Part shown: positions 8,105-15,860 of the stretch, piece after piece | Numbering within the stretch: position 1 is the first letter of the stretch | Layout: every line of letters starts with the position of its first letter | IMG/VR virus record: IMGVR_UViG_3300037245_000987 | Location: 1 to 35,587 of that record | Strand: one strand, 5' to 3' | Origin: a virus | Length of the DNA: 35,587 nucleotides | The notes under the pieces: generated by a model | The model's input: only the letters and a program-made list of their open reading frames with translations | Databases searched by the model: none | Told to the model about the DNA's origin: nothing | Translations under genes and position numbers: made by a program

Positions 8105-8943
8105 TGTTCGGTGACTGTTTAGATAAATTGATGGAAGATGATTACGCCAAAAGAACAGATTTTGGTTCTGAACAAGCTGCGTTTATTGATGCTTTAGTAA
8201 GTGTGCAAAAAAGCATTAGCAAGCTCGAAGCAAAAATGAAACCTCTCAAAGCCAACAAGAGAACTTTGACACCTCAGATCATACAGATGTTGGTGGAACT
8301 TAATCAAAGTGGTATTCGAGTTGGTAAAATTCTGATGTTTCTTAGAGGTCCAGGAGTTAAAGACCCAACCGCTAAACAGATTGTTGCAAGGGCAAAAGAA
8401 ACGTTAAGTAATCAGTTTGTTAAAAAGCTGGAAATTATGGTTATGGATTTGCAAACCGTTAAGTCTATAGAGCTTGTTACTAAAACAGAAAAACAACTAC
8501 CCGAAGGATTTAGAGGCTTCATGGGTAAGTTGCGTTCTATGATATTTGGACTCAGTAGCAAGTTGAAAACAATAGAGCGTATGTTTGGTATGCAAACCAA
8601 TGAATCTATTAAAGAGGCTGATGATACTTATCAACATACTGTTCCGGTAGAAGTGTATTTGAATAATTCGGTTGTAGGAAATTCTAAGGAAACAGTAAAT
8701 TATAGAATGGAAATAGCTTATAGAAGTTGGGGAATAAAAGATATAGACGTATCTTTAATCAATGCTATAAGTGTTCCTGTTGGTGAATCCAATATTACGA
8801 TTGATTTTGATCGCATTGATTGTCAAATAGAATGGGTTGCAGGTTCTGGCTATGCTCCAGAAAGTGTAGAGGTTGAGATTGATAAAAATGGTACTGTAAC
8901 ACAATGTGTAGTGGGATTTTATTACTATGACCCAACAAGATAA
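8104..8943 (+). CDS. Two-domain protein of unknown function, helical N-half and beta C-half
   Basis: A 279-residue protein coupled to the preceding gene (ATG overlaps its stop). Residues 1-170 are predicted helical, with Lys-rich stretches (SISKLEAKMKPLKANKRTL) and repeated hydrophobic positions that could form coiled coils. Residues 175-279 are beta-rich (YQHTVPVEVYLNNSVVG ... INAISVPVGESNITIDFDRI ... VTQCVVGFYYYD). This layout, an oligomerising helical part plus a beta domain, is common for virion proteins, but no known family is recognised. Its last 17 bases overlap the nucleotidyltransferase gene, so the two are expressed together. Confidence 0.5.
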   Translation: MFGDCLDKLMEDDYAKRTDFGSEQAAFIDALVSVQKSISKLEAKMKPLKANKRTLTPQIIQMLVELNQSGIRVGKILMFLRGPGVKDPTAKQIVARAKETLSNQFVKKLEIMVMDLQTVKSIELVTKTEKQLPEGFRGFMGKLRSMIFGLSSKLKTIERMFGMQTNESIKEADDTYQHTVPVEVYLNNSVVGNSKETVNYRMEIAYRSWGIKDIDVSLINAISVPVGESNITIDFDRIDCQIEWVAGSGYAPESVEVEIDKNGTVTQCVVGFYYYDPTR

Positions 8944-9835
8944 CATAAAAGAATCTTCAATTGATTTTCCAAAGGATACACTTGATAAGTGTATATGGGA
9001 TGAGACTGATGGTGAATATACGTTGCGTAAAGATGTTAAAAAACACATCCTGCAAGTACTTAATAGATACCCAGGTGCAAATTTAATACGTCTTGGAGCG
9101 ATACATATTATTGGTTCAATATGTACTAACCAATATGCAGATGATGCTGACATTGATGTTCACTTGAATCCAACAGACACTTCAAGATTTACTGAGGATA
9201 ATGTTTGGGCTTTGATGAGTTGGTTTAATGAAAAACGTGATGCTATTAACGGTTGGATAGGAGATCATCCTATAGAAGTTTATTTGCAATTAACTGATTC
9301 AGATATGCTTTCAGATGGTGTGTATGATATGTTAGAGGATAAGTGGCTTAAAGGTCCTACGATTGTTACTGCTGATTTTAATCCATATGAAAACTTCGCA
9401 GATATTGCTGATGAAATACGATCAAAGGTTCGCAATGCCGATGAATTGTTTGGAGAGTTAAAAAGAGATGTGATTGATTATGAAATAATAGCAAATGCTC
9501 TTGAACATATGAAATCAGAAGATAGAGCAAATTTGTTAAAATACCTTGTAGCAAAATTGCAAGAAATAGAAAAGGGTATTGAAGATTTATGTAAAGAGCG
9601 AGAAGACTGGGCGCTAATGCGTCAAGGTGCAACTAAGGATTTATCAGTAGAGCAAGCAGAAAAAGATATTGAGCTCGCTAAAGGTTGGAGAAATACAAAT
9701 GCAATCTTTAAGTTTATTGCAAGATACAAGTACATAAAAGTAATTAAAAATCTGAAAGAATTGTTGGCGGATGATCAACTGAAACCAGATGAAATTGAAA
9801 AGGTTAAATCTATTATGGGAGTTAACGATGAGTGA
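8927..9835 (+). CDS. Nucleotidyltransferase-fold protein
   Basis: A 302-residue protein starting at ATG 8927, overlapping the previous gene by 17 bases, with GTGGGAT upstream. Residues 57-120 match the polymerase-beta-like nucleotidyltransferase core: G63-S64 in a GAIHIIGS segment, then the metal-binding pair D75-I-D77 in DDADIDVHL, and a later strand with E117 (HPIEVYLQL) as the probable third carboxylate. Such enzymes transfer a nucleotide, usually AMP, to a protein, RNA or small molecule. Residues 150-300 are helical and charged and may bind the substrate. No HEPN or antitoxin partner is adjacent. Its place inside the head/neck block is unusual. The substrate cannot be read from the sequence. 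Confidence 0.65.
   Translation: MTQQDNIKESSIDFPKDTLDKCIWDETDGEYTLRKDVKKHILQVLNRYPGANLIRLGAIHIIGSICTNQYADDADIDVHLNPTDTSRFTEDNVWALMSWFNEKRDAINGWIGDHPIEVYLQLTDSDMLSDGVYDMLEDKWLKGPTIVTADFNPYENFADIADEIRSKVRNADELFGELKRDVIDYEIIANALEHMKSEDRANLLKYLVAKLQEIEKGIEDLCKEREDWALMRQGATKDLSVEQAEKDIELAKGWRNTNAIFKFIARYKYIKVIKNLKELLADDQLKPDEIEKVKSIMGVNDE
9817..9821 (+). promoter_or_regulatory. Ribosome binding site GGGAG for the start at 9828
   Basis: GGGAG is 6 bases before ATG 9828. The in-frame ATG at 9789 lies further inside the preceding gene and lacks such a site, so 9828 is preferred. Confidence 0.65.
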
Positions 9836-10136
9836 ATTTAGTAAATGCTATGACAATGTAAAGGGTGCAAACGATAAGTTCATCAAGAAAGTTCAGGAGG
9901 CTCAGGTTAAGGAAGATGAAGATAGAGCCGAGCTTGAAAAGTTTCGTGCTGCATCACAAGAAGAAGTTACGGAAGAAGAAAAAGTTGAAGAAGAGGAAGT
10001 CAAGGAAGAAGAAGTCGAAGAAGAAAAGGTTGACGAAGAAGAAACCGATGAGAAGAAAAGAAAAGTAGCCGGTGCTGCTATGGCATACGGTGTTGAAGAC
10101 GACAAAAAGAAGAAGGACGACAAGAAAAAGGAATAA
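9828..10136 (+). CDS. Acidic Glu/Lys-rich helical protein
   Basis: 102 residues from ATG 9828, overlapping the end of the nucleotidyltransferase gene by 8 bases. Residues 1-45 form a charged helix; residues 46-78 are almost pure Glu, Val and Lys in short repeats (EEEEVKEEEVEEEKV), and the end is Lys/Asp-rich (KKKKDDKKKE). This composition fits an extended helix or coiled coil. Such proteins occur as internal scaffold, core or assembly factors in large phages, but composition alone does not prove a role. The opposite-strand open frame here is only an effect of the repetitive GAA-rich codons. Confidence 0.55.
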   Translation: MSEFSKCYDNVKGANDKFIKKVQEAQVKEDEDRAELEKFRAASQEEVTEEEKVEEEEVKEEEVEEEKVDEEETDEKKRKVAGAAMAYGVEDDKKKKDDKKKE

Positions 10137-10139
10137 CTC

Positions 10140-10496
10140 ATGCTTGGACCTATTGATGATTTAAGAAAAGTTGATCTTGGTAGAATGGATGAAGGATTCT
10201 CTCGTCAGCATTTTGTAGCTATGGCTAAGAATATCAAAAGCGGTATTGAGCGCGCAGGCGCTGGTGATGCTGGTAGTACTATTGAAGCTTTTGAAGAATT
10301 AGCTAGTGATATTGCTAATACCTTTGCTGAAAGTAATCCTCGTTTTGATAGACAAAGATTTCTTGATGCTTGTGGAGTTCAGTATGGTAAATCAAAAGAA
10401 GAAGGTTTACCAACCAAACGTGAACAACCTAAAAAGCATCCTAGATACAATGTAGACATACCAAACAGAGGACATTATTCGGATGATGAAGAATAA
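10140..10496 (+). CDS. Small protein of unknown function
   Basis: 118 residues from ATG 10140, with AAGGA 6 bases upstream, formed by the last codons of the previous gene. The N-terminal half has FSRQHFVAMAKNIKSGIERAG. It is followed by a helical segment, FEELASDIANTFAESNPRFD, and then RQRFLDACGVQYGK. The last 30 residues are Pro/basic then acidic and probably disordered. An 'Fa..NPRFDr.rFl.AC' pattern is one I associate with short proteins common in phage genomes, without assigned function. Placement between the acidic protein and a connector candidate suggests a virion-assembly role. Confidence 0.5.
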   Translation: MLGPIDDLRKVDLGRMDEGFSRQHFVAMAKNIKSGIERAGAGDAGSTIEAFEELASDIANTFAESNPRFDRQRFLDACGVQYGKSKEEGLPTKREQPKKHPRYNVDIPNRGHYSDDEE

Positions 10497-10499
10497 CCT

Positions 10500-10991
10500 A
10501 TGTCAAGTATGATACCAAGACGTTCTATAGATGCATTGCGAAAGCAGGCCGATATTGCAATCGACCTCTTTGGTATGGAAACCACTTTGTTTATATTGAT
10601 AAATTCGGAAGATGTTGAAGGCTTAGATATATATGCTCGTCCTACAGATATGGAGTACGAGAAATATACTACAAAAGTATTTATCAAATGGAATCCATCT
10701 ATGTATCGTTTAAAGAAACTTGGATTATATGTTGAAGATGAATTAGCAATTCTTGTAAAATTGCCAAGACAAGCTACTAATGTAAGAACTCAAGAATTGG
10801 TCAATGTTGATATAATCACAGGTAGTTATTTTAGAGTTCCAATTGAATACGTTCCATCTAATTTTAATAAGTATTCGGAATTTGAACTTGTTGACATGGC
10901 AGTTGGGAAAATGCATGATGCAGCAATTTATGGATATTGGAAAGCTGTACCACGAAGAAAAGTAGAGCCAGATATAAGGGAGCATACATAA
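10500..10991 (+). CDS. Putative neck/head-closure protein
   Basis: A 163-residue protein starting at ATG 10500. After a short helix (residues 7-22, RSIDALRKQADIAIDLF) it is dominated by beta strands: TTLFILINS, TKVFIKWNP, LAILVKLP, VDIITGSYFRVPIEYV. It ends in a short helical and basic tail (KMHDAAIYGYWKAVPRRK). A small beta-barrel with an N-terminal helix just before the tail genes would suit a head-closure or neck protein (the place taken by gp13/gp14 in T4). No specific match is recognised, so this is a positional inference with moderate support. Confidence 0.4.
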   Translation: MSSMIPRRSIDALRKQADIAIDLFGMETTLFILINSEDVEGLDIYARPTDMEYEKYTTKVFIKWNPSMYRLKKLGLYVEDELAILVKLPRQATNVRTQELVNVDIITGSYFRVPIEYVPSNFNKYSEFELVDMAVGKMHDAAIYGYWKAVPRRKVEPDIREHT

Positions 10992-11206
10992 TGAATAGAG
11001 TGAGTAAAATTGAAAATACTTCTGAAAATGATGTGAACATTGAATTAAAAGGTGGATTGAAAGTAACATTGAAACCACGAACTGCTCTACATAATGTAGA
11101 AATTACAAACATCGGCTGTATTAGAGGCAAAATTAAAGTGACAGAAGATTTGAGTGAAATCCAAATGCATGGGGGTAAAACGAGAATCGATGAACGTGCT
11201 ACCTAA
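10991..11206 (+). CDS. Very small protein of unknown function
   Basis: 71 residues from ATG 10991, directly at the end of the previous gene (the A of its TAA is the A of the ATG), with AAGGGA about 10 bases upstream. An upstream in-frame ATG lies well inside the previous gene and was not chosen. The sequence alternates beta-like segments (NDVNIELKGGLKVTLKPRT, IGCIRGKIKVTE), which suggests a single small beta-sheet domain. No known family. It is probably an accessory of the neck or tail, given its neighbours. Confidence 0.5.
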   Translation: MNRVSKIENTSENDVNIELKGGLKVTLKPRTALHNVEITNIGCIRGKIKVTEDLSEIQMHGGKTRIDERAT

Positions 11207-11435
11207 AAAAGGTAAGATGCAGCCAGGATGCAATCTTTTAGCTATGAGAATTGTTAAAGATTACACTGCATATTTGTTGTCAAAAACCACAGGAGTAGAA
11301 TTGGAATCGTTAGTTGAATATCACATAAAAAAAGCAGTTGATGGTGAACCAACAGAGGAATTTATAAAAGAAGTGATGAATAAAGTATTTAAGATTTTGA
11401 GGTTAAGAAGTGGCAGCGCCAACAATAACAGTTAA
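11190..11435 (+). CDS. Small helical protein of unknown function
   Basis: About 81 residues if started at ATG 11190; the frame is open back to GTG 11154 and ATG 11169, and the start is uncertain because no site is well placed. It overlaps the previous gene by 17 bases and the next by 26. Residues 18-45 are helical (AMRIVKDYTAYLLSKTTG), followed by ELESLVEYHIKKAVDG and an EFIKEVMNKVFKILRLR helix. It lies just before the gp15-like gene. The function is not recognised; a small tail-assembly factor is possible. Confidence 0.45.
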   Translation: MNVLPKKGKMQPGCNLLAMRIVKDYTAYLLSKTTGVELESLVEYHIKKAVDGEPTEEFIKEVMNKVFKILRLRSGSANNNS

Positions 11436-12168
11436 AACAAGTTTTCTTCAAACAATTGACATTGGGCTTAGAGGTCTTTTGTTCACAAAGTTTCGTGACA
11501 TACTTGACCTTGAGACAGTTAGAAAGGGTGTAATTTTATTCCCTAAAGAAATTGCGTTAAGAGAAATGGCTGAACGCAGAGGCCGAACAGAACTTGAGTT
11601 TATGAATGTATGGCGTACCTCTACCGCCCCCGATTGGAAAAGGATGGTAACGCCTGTTGCTCAACGAGGTCTGCTGATGGAGTATTTAGATGAATCGACA
11701 AAAACAGATATAGCACGCATAAAAGCTATGCCTGTACATTTAGAATATGATGTTTGGTTCTGGACTAAGTATGTTGATAGACTTAGTGAAATTGCTGAAA
11801 GATATTTATTTTGGCAGCAAGATGACCCGAATCTACATTTGGATTTTGATGTAAAATATGATTTGGTGGAACACTCATACCCAATTGGATTGGATATGCA
11901 TTTTGGTCCATTAACTGATGAGTCAACAGTAGCAGAAAAATATGACAAAGGTACTATGTTTATTTTAAAAACACCGGTAACAATAGATGGTTACATATTT
12001 GTTGCTGATTCGGTTAAAACTGTTAAGAGAATTACACTGACAATGTATGATAAAGATAACCTTACCACAAGAGCAAATATCAATGAGGTTATAGTTGAAG
12101 ATTCAAATCAAGATGTTGAGCTTGAAATAGCTCTAAGATTATTAACAATAGAACATGAATGTGAGTAA
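11410..12168 (+). CDS. Tail sheath stabiliser / tail completion protein (T4 gp15-like)
   Basis: A 252-residue protein starting at GTG 11410 with GAGG about 7 bases before it. The central segment (residues about 105-150, MPVHLEYDVWFWTKYVDRL then EIAERYLFWQQDDPNLHLDF) parallels the T4 gp15 pattern PIKMIYELSIFTRYEDDM ... ILPYFQPHF. The protein length is near that of gp15 (272). The gene is immediately upstream of the tail sheath gene, the usual place for the hexameric protein that caps tube and sheath and joins the tail to the head. N-terminal residues 1-100 include LFTKFRDILDLETV and a PDWKRMVTPVAQRG stretch. I compared by memory, not by alignment, so the call is good but not certain. Confidence 0.65.
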   Translation: MAAPTITVKTSFLQTIDIGLRGLLFTKFRDILDLETVRKGVILFPKEIALREMAERRGRTELEFMNVWRTSTAPDWKRMVTPVAQRGLLMEYLDESTKTDIARIKAMPVHLEYDVWFWTKYVDRLSEIAERYLFWQQDDPNLHLDFDVKYDLVEHSYPIGLDMHFGPLTDESTVAEKYDKGTMFILKTPVTIDGYIFVADSVKTVKRITLTMYDKDNLTTRANINEVIVEDSNQDVELEIALRLLTIEHECE

Positions 12169-12171
12169 GGT

Positions 12172-12178
12172 AAAGGAG
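12172..12178 (+). promoter_or_regulatory. Strong ribosome binding site AAAGGAG before the sheath gene
   Basis: AAAGGAG lies 8 bases before ATG 12187. It is one of the best sites in the window and fits high expression of the sheath subunit. Confidence 0.7.
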
Positions 12179-12186
12179 ACAAGACT

Positions 12187-13836
12187 ATGCTTTATATGTC
12201 ACCTGGAGTTTACACGAGAGAAATTGATCTCTCTACAATAGTACCAGCAATATCAACCACAACTTCGGCTGCGGTTGGATATTCTGCAAAGGGTTCACTA
12301 GACATTACTCTAGTGACTAACCGACAACAATTTGTTCAAGAGTACGGCGAACCTACTCCAGGTAATTGGTTTCATTATACAGCTTTGGCATTTTTGGAAC
12401 ATGGTACGCAGTTGTATTGTCGCCGTGTAGAAAATGGCGCTTTGTACGGTGGTATGCATGTTGTTAAAACCGGTTCAGGTGATAATAACTCTGGTTTCAG
12501 TGTAGGTCAATTAACTCCAGCGTTTTATAACGATTCAAATGTTTCAGATGAATTATTCAGCATTGTTAATAAAGACCCAGGTGCATGGGGTAACAACATA
12601 AGCTGCATTATCAAAAACGTTAAAGATGGTGGTGAGTCTGAGATTACTGAACAGTATACCTTTGAAATCGATGTATATTACACAGATGTTGAAGGTACTA
12701 CTTCAAAAGTAGAAACCTTTAAAGTATCTCGAAGACTTAATAAGATCGATGGATATGGCAAGCAGATGAATCTTGAAGAAAAGATTAATCGATACAGCAA
12801 GTATATCAAAGTTGCTGATAATACTGGGGAAGCCGAAACATTGCTTCCTAAAGAAAATGCAGTAGCAGTATCTTTCCAAGGTGGTTCCGATGGTTCCACT
12901 GTTACGACTTCTGACATCATCGGTGTTGAAGCTGCTGAGACAGGCTGGCAGGGATTTAGAAATACTGATAACACAGATATTCGTATTCTGATCGGTGGTG
13001 GATATGTTTCATCATTCTCAGATTCTGAAATAGCTACTATACAAACAGCTATAATTGCTGTAGCAGAAGCAAGAAAAGACTGTATTGCTGTGCTTGATGT
13101 TCCATATAGTGAACTGACTACAAACACTGAAATTTTAACATACAGAAATGTTACACTGAATGCTAACTCAAGTTATGCAGCTATCTATGCAGGACATGTG
13201 GTTATGAACGATGCATACAATGATAGAATTTTAGAAGTACCACCTTCCGGTTATGCTGCTGCTCAGTATGCTTACAACGATGCTGTTGGTGAAGTATGGA
13301 TGGCTCCCGCTGGTGAAAATCGTGGTCGCCTAAATGTTCTTAGTATTTCAAGAGTGTTTAACCAAGGTGATAGAGACGCATTGTACGCTGCTGGTGTTAA
13401 TCCAATGCAGGTATTCAGAGGCGGTGGAAATGTTATCTGGGGTCAAAAGACCCTGCAAGCCAAATCATCTGCACTTGATAGAGTCAATGTTAGACGTTTG
13501 CTTATAACAATGGAAAAGGCAATGAGTATTTCACTGAGAGGTTATTGCTTTGAGACTAACACGGATTTAACACGATTTAGAGTAAGCGGTATGCTTACTG
13601 AGTATTGTGATAAGCTTTCATCTCGTGGTGCTTTTCAAACTGAGTTAGGTGATAACGGATACTTAGTTGTTTGCGATGAGGATAACAATCAACCTGCAAT
13701 TATAGATGACAACCAAATGAATGTTGATGTTTTCGTGAAGCCTGTGAGGTCTGCGGAAGCAATCCAGCTTACCGTTATTGCAACGAGAACTGGTGCATCA
13801 TTTGAAGAATTAATGGCTCGTGGCGTACTTATGTAA
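12187..13836 (+). CDS. Contractile tail sheath protein
   Basis: A 549-residue protein. The N-terminus MLYMSPGVYTREIDLSTIVP is the classic start of contractile sheath proteins, where the first residues form the arm linking neighbouring subunits. It is followed by TTSAAVGYSAKGSLDITLVT and a QQFVQEYGEPTPGNW segment. The C-terminal domain (from about residue 410) contains NVIWGQKTLQAKSSALDRVN and VRRLLITMEKAM, and near the end MNVDVFVKPVRSAEAIQLTV; all are typical of the conserved sheath core. Length is within the family range (T4 gp18 is longer, 659). Neighbours are gp15-like upstream and the tube protein downstream, the standard order. Expression is supported by AAAGGAG. Confidence 0.93.
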   Translation: MLYMSPGVYTREIDLSTIVPAISTTTSAAVGYSAKGSLDITLVTNRQQFVQEYGEPTPGNWFHYTALAFLEHGTQLYCRRVENGALYGGMHVVKTGSGDNNSGFSVGQLTPAFYNDSNVSDELFSIVNKDPGAWGNNISCIIKNVKDGGESEITEQYTFEIDVYYTDVEGTTSKVETFKVSRRLNKIDGYGKQMNLEEKINRYSKYIKVADNTGEAETLLPKENAVAVSFQGGSDGSTVTTSDIIGVEAAETGWQGFRNTDNTDIRILIGGGYVSSFSDSEIATIQTAIIAVAEARKDCIAVLDVPYSELTTNTEILTYRNVTLNANSSYAAIYAGHVVMNDAYNDRILEVPPSGYAAAQYAYNDAVGEVWMAPAGENRGRLNVLSISRVFNQGDRDALYAAGVNPMQVFRGGGNVIWGQKTLQAKSSALDRVNVRRLLITMEKAMSISLRGYCFETNTDLTRFRVSGMLTEYCDKLSSRGAFQTELGDNGYLVVCDEDNNQPAIIDDNQMNVDVFVKPVRSAEAIQLTVIATRTGASFEELMARGVLM

Positions 13837-13851
13837 GCAACAGCTTCTGAT

Positions 13852-13857
13852 AAGGAG
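13852..13857 (+). promoter_or_regulatory. Strong ribosome binding site AAGGAG before the tube gene
   Basis: AAGGAG is 8 bases before ATG 13866, in the 29-base gap after the sheath stop. Confidence 0.7.
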
Positions 13858-13865
13858 ATATTAAA

Positions 13866-14369
13866 ATGGTAGAAATGAGTGTTGACAGTCTAAGAAATAA
13901 TCTTGGAAATCCAGCACGTACATACTTGTGGGAAGTTGTTGTGCCGAATCCTCTTGAGGGAAGTTCTGCGACTATTATGTATCGTGCTCAGAGTACTTCT
14001 GTACCTGAACGATCATTCGGTGAGATACTTGTTCCATACAAGCAATCTGCTGGAATCAAATTCCCAGGTAAAATCCATTATCCACAAAAATGGGATGTTA
14101 CCTTTGTTGAAGGTGAAGATCGTCAGATGCTTGTAACGTTTTATGACTGGATGAATGATATAATCGATGATAGGTTTATGATCGGTAGAGTTGATTACAA
14201 AACTGACATATACCTGCATTTGTTAAACACAGACAGATCGGTTGCAAAACGAATCAAGTTGGTTGGATGTTATCCTGAAAGAATGGCAGACGTTCAACTT
14301 GGTATGGAACCAGAAGAAAAAGTAATGTTTACAGTTACTTTTAGTTATGACAGATGGGAATTGGTATAA
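13866..14369 (+). CDS. Tail tube protein (T4 gp19-like)
   Basis: A 167-residue protein, close to T4 gp19 (163). Features typical of the tube fold include an N-terminal NPARTYLWEVVVPNPLEG, the ARxT-type loop YRAQSTSVPERSFGEILVPY, KFPGKIHYPQKWDVTFVEGE, and VTFYDWMNDIID. It ends with the usual IKLVGCYPERMADVQLGMEP and MFTVTFSYDRWELV strands. It would stack as hexameric rings inside the sheath. It directly follows the sheath gene with a strong ribosome site. The call is firm. Confidence 0.93.
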   Translation: MVEMSVDSLRNNLGNPARTYLWEVVVPNPLEGSSATIMYRAQSTSVPERSFGEILVPYKQSAGIKFPGKIHYPQKWDVTFVEGEDRQMLVTFYDWMNDIIDDRFMIGRVDYKTDIYLHLLNTDRSVAKRIKLVGCYPERMADVQLGMEPEEKVMFTVTFSYDRWELV

Positions 14370-14372
14370 TAG

Positions 14373-14954
14373 ATGTTCTCTGGAAGTTCATTAATTAGTG
14401 AATTGTCAAGTTTTCCACAAATAGCTGGTCTTCAAACCAGTTATAATTGGAACTTGATGTTACCCGATCTATACGGTATTCTTGTGTCGGGTGTGGTTGT
14501 TGGAAAATATTGTCAGGCGGTTAAATTCGGTCAGTACAATATAAGCAGCGTAGAAGAATTTCGCGTTGGTACTAAAAAAAGATTCTTTCCTGCTGAATGT
14601 AATATTGAGCCGGTTTCAATGAATTTTATGACAACCACACCAGACCTGGTTACTTGCTACTTTAGAAAATGGAGATCACTAATTATTGACGATCTTGGCA
14701 GATACAATCTTCCAAGTTTATACAAACAGACTGCATATATTATGTTTACTGCACAATCAGGTATGCCGGTGAATGTTGTGAAGTTGAAGGGTATTTTTCC
14801 ACTCAGCGCTCCATCATTTGATTTGGGATATTCAACTGAAACACCGGTGGCTATTCCCATTGAGTTCAGAGTTGATTATGTAGATATTGGCCTAGACGAG
14901 CTATCCAAGTATTCAGCAATAGCAAGAATTGGGATGGGCGCACTAGGGTTGTAA
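14373..14954 (+). CDS. Second tail-tube-fold protein (tube initiator, baseplate tube or tail terminator candidate)
   Basis: A 193-residue protein starting 3 bases after the tube gene. It shows the same strand order as tube proteins: SYNWNLMLPDLYG, a CQAVKFGQYNISSVEEFRVG loop, FFPAECNIEPVSMNFM, TCYFRKWRSLIIDD, VVKLKGIFPLSAPSFDLGYS and a final PIEFRVDYVDIGLD. It is longer than the tube protein. In T4-type tails, tube-fold paralogues form the first rings on the baseplate (gp54, gp48) or end the tube (gp3). A gp48/gp54-like gene is already present downstream, so this could be gp54-like or a gp3-like terminator. Sequence alone does not decide. Confidence 0.65.
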   Translation: MFSGSSLISELSSFPQIAGLQTSYNWNLMLPDLYGILVSGVVVGKYCQAVKFGQYNISSVEEFRVGTKKRFFPAECNIEPVSMNFMTTTPDLVTCYFRKWRSLIIDDLGRYNLPSLYKQTAYIMFTAQSGMPVNVVKLKGIFPLSAPSFDLGYSTETPVAIPIEFRVDYVDIGLDELSKYSAIARIGMGALGL

Positions 14955-14980
14955 TGTTTTATTTTTAACAGGAGAGAAAG

Positions 14981-15670
14981 ATGAGTGTTGAATATGTATC
15001 AATAAGCTTGCCTTCAAAATGCAAGCCTTATCCTAACGTAGAAGCTGGCAATGTCAAAGTAAGACCGTTCAAAGGTAAGGACGAACAGCTTATAGCTGAA
15101 ATGGGTTCCGGTAATCCAAAGAAGAAGATTCTGGAAGTTCTAAGGAGTGTTGTTCAAGGGATCGATCCCATCGAGCTAACCGTTGGTGATGTATCATATA
15201 TTATTCTTTGGGAAGCTATCAATTCCTATACTAACATGTATCCGTTAAGCTTGACATGTGAACATTGCTTACAGGAAATAAATGTTAGTGTTGATTTAAA
15301 CAGAATTGATTCTAAAGAATTATCTGATGACTATAAGATTGAGTATATGGTTGATCTACCAACAAAGAAAGTTGGGTTGAGACTTCTAACTCTTGGCGAT
15401 GAAATCAGAATGATGGGGTGGGTGCAGAATCACGAATCGGCATACCTGTATTCTTTTGCTTTATCTATGATAGATGAGTTGAATGAATATGCGCGTGTGC
15501 TTATTCTTGAGGAATTGCCAACTAAAGAGTTGGCTAAGATTCGTAACTACCATGCAAAGTTTGAACATGGTCCCGATTACCTTGCACCATATACATGCCC
15601 GAATTGTGAAGAGGAGGGAAAGGTAATAGTACCCTTTCGATTGGATGAGCTTATTCAGTCTAGTACCTAA
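14981..15670 (+). CDS. T4 gp26-like baseplate hub / tail assembly protein with zinc ribbon
   Basis: A 229-residue protein starting at ATG 14981 behind AGGAGAG (14970-14976). Its layout matches the T4 base plate protein family of gp26 (208 residues): N-terminal SISLPSKCKPYP, a RPFKGKDEQLIAE segment, LTVGDVSYIILWEAINSY, and a split zinc ribbon C93-C96 and C206-C209 (TCEHC and TCPNC). It lies between tube and tape-measure genes, where many phages encode tail assembly chaperones. In T4, gp26 acts in hub assembly. The 3' end overlaps a second frame (15645-15860) and could be extended by frameshifting, as described under findings. Confidence 0.75.
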   Translation: MSVEYVSISLPSKCKPYPNVEAGNVKVRPFKGKDEQLIAEMGSGNPKKKILEVLRSVVQGIDPIELTVGDVSYIILWEAINSYTNMYPLSLTCEHCLQEINVSVDLNRIDSKELSDDYKIEYMVDLPTKKVGLRLLTLGDEIRMMGWVQNHESAYLYSFALSMIDELNEYARVLILEELPTKELAKIRNYHAKFEHGPDYLAPYTCPNCEEEGKVIVPFRLDELIQSST

Positions 15671-15860
15671 TCTTGAGCATCAGTATGAGAGACATTTTTA
15701 CATTTCATATTATACAAGTACAAGTATGATCGAGTGTGGAGAACTTTCTTCACGAGAATTAGCTTATCAATATGGTAGACTGATTAAACAAAAGCAGGAT
15801 GAAGAAGCAGCAGCTAAGAAGCAATCTGAGGGACAGGATTCGTGGCAAAAAACGTATTAG
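15645..15860 (+). CDS. Small frame between gp26-like and tape measure genes; possible tail assembly chaperone extension
   Basis: 71 residues if started at ATG 15645, in the +1 frame relative to the gp26-like gene and overlapping it by 26 bases. No ribosome site lies at the right distance: the AGGAGGG at 15612-15618 is about 26 bases away. The sequence YISYYTSTSMIECGELSSRE and LAYQYGRLIKQKQDEEAAAK resembles the helical, charged C-terminal parts of chaperones made before tape measure proteins. It may be made by a +1 frameshift (candidate CCC-TTT at 15632-15637), giving a fusion of about 292 residues, or by translational coupling. A small gp51-like hub factor is an alternative. The last 19 bases overlap the tape measure gene. 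Confidence 0.5.
   Translation: MSLFSLVPNLEHQYERHFYISYYTSTSMIECGELSSRELAYQYGRLIKQKQDEEAAAKKQSEGQDSWQKTY

Noticed and set aside
9902-10141. Ser/Phe-rich - strand frame opposite the acidic protein
   Set aside because: It results from GAA/AAG-rich codons on the + strand read as TTC/CTT. It is not a plausible protein.
12678-13127. 149-codon frame on the - strand over the sheath gene
   Set aside because: Ser/Val-rich shadow of the conserved sheath coding frame, without a start site.
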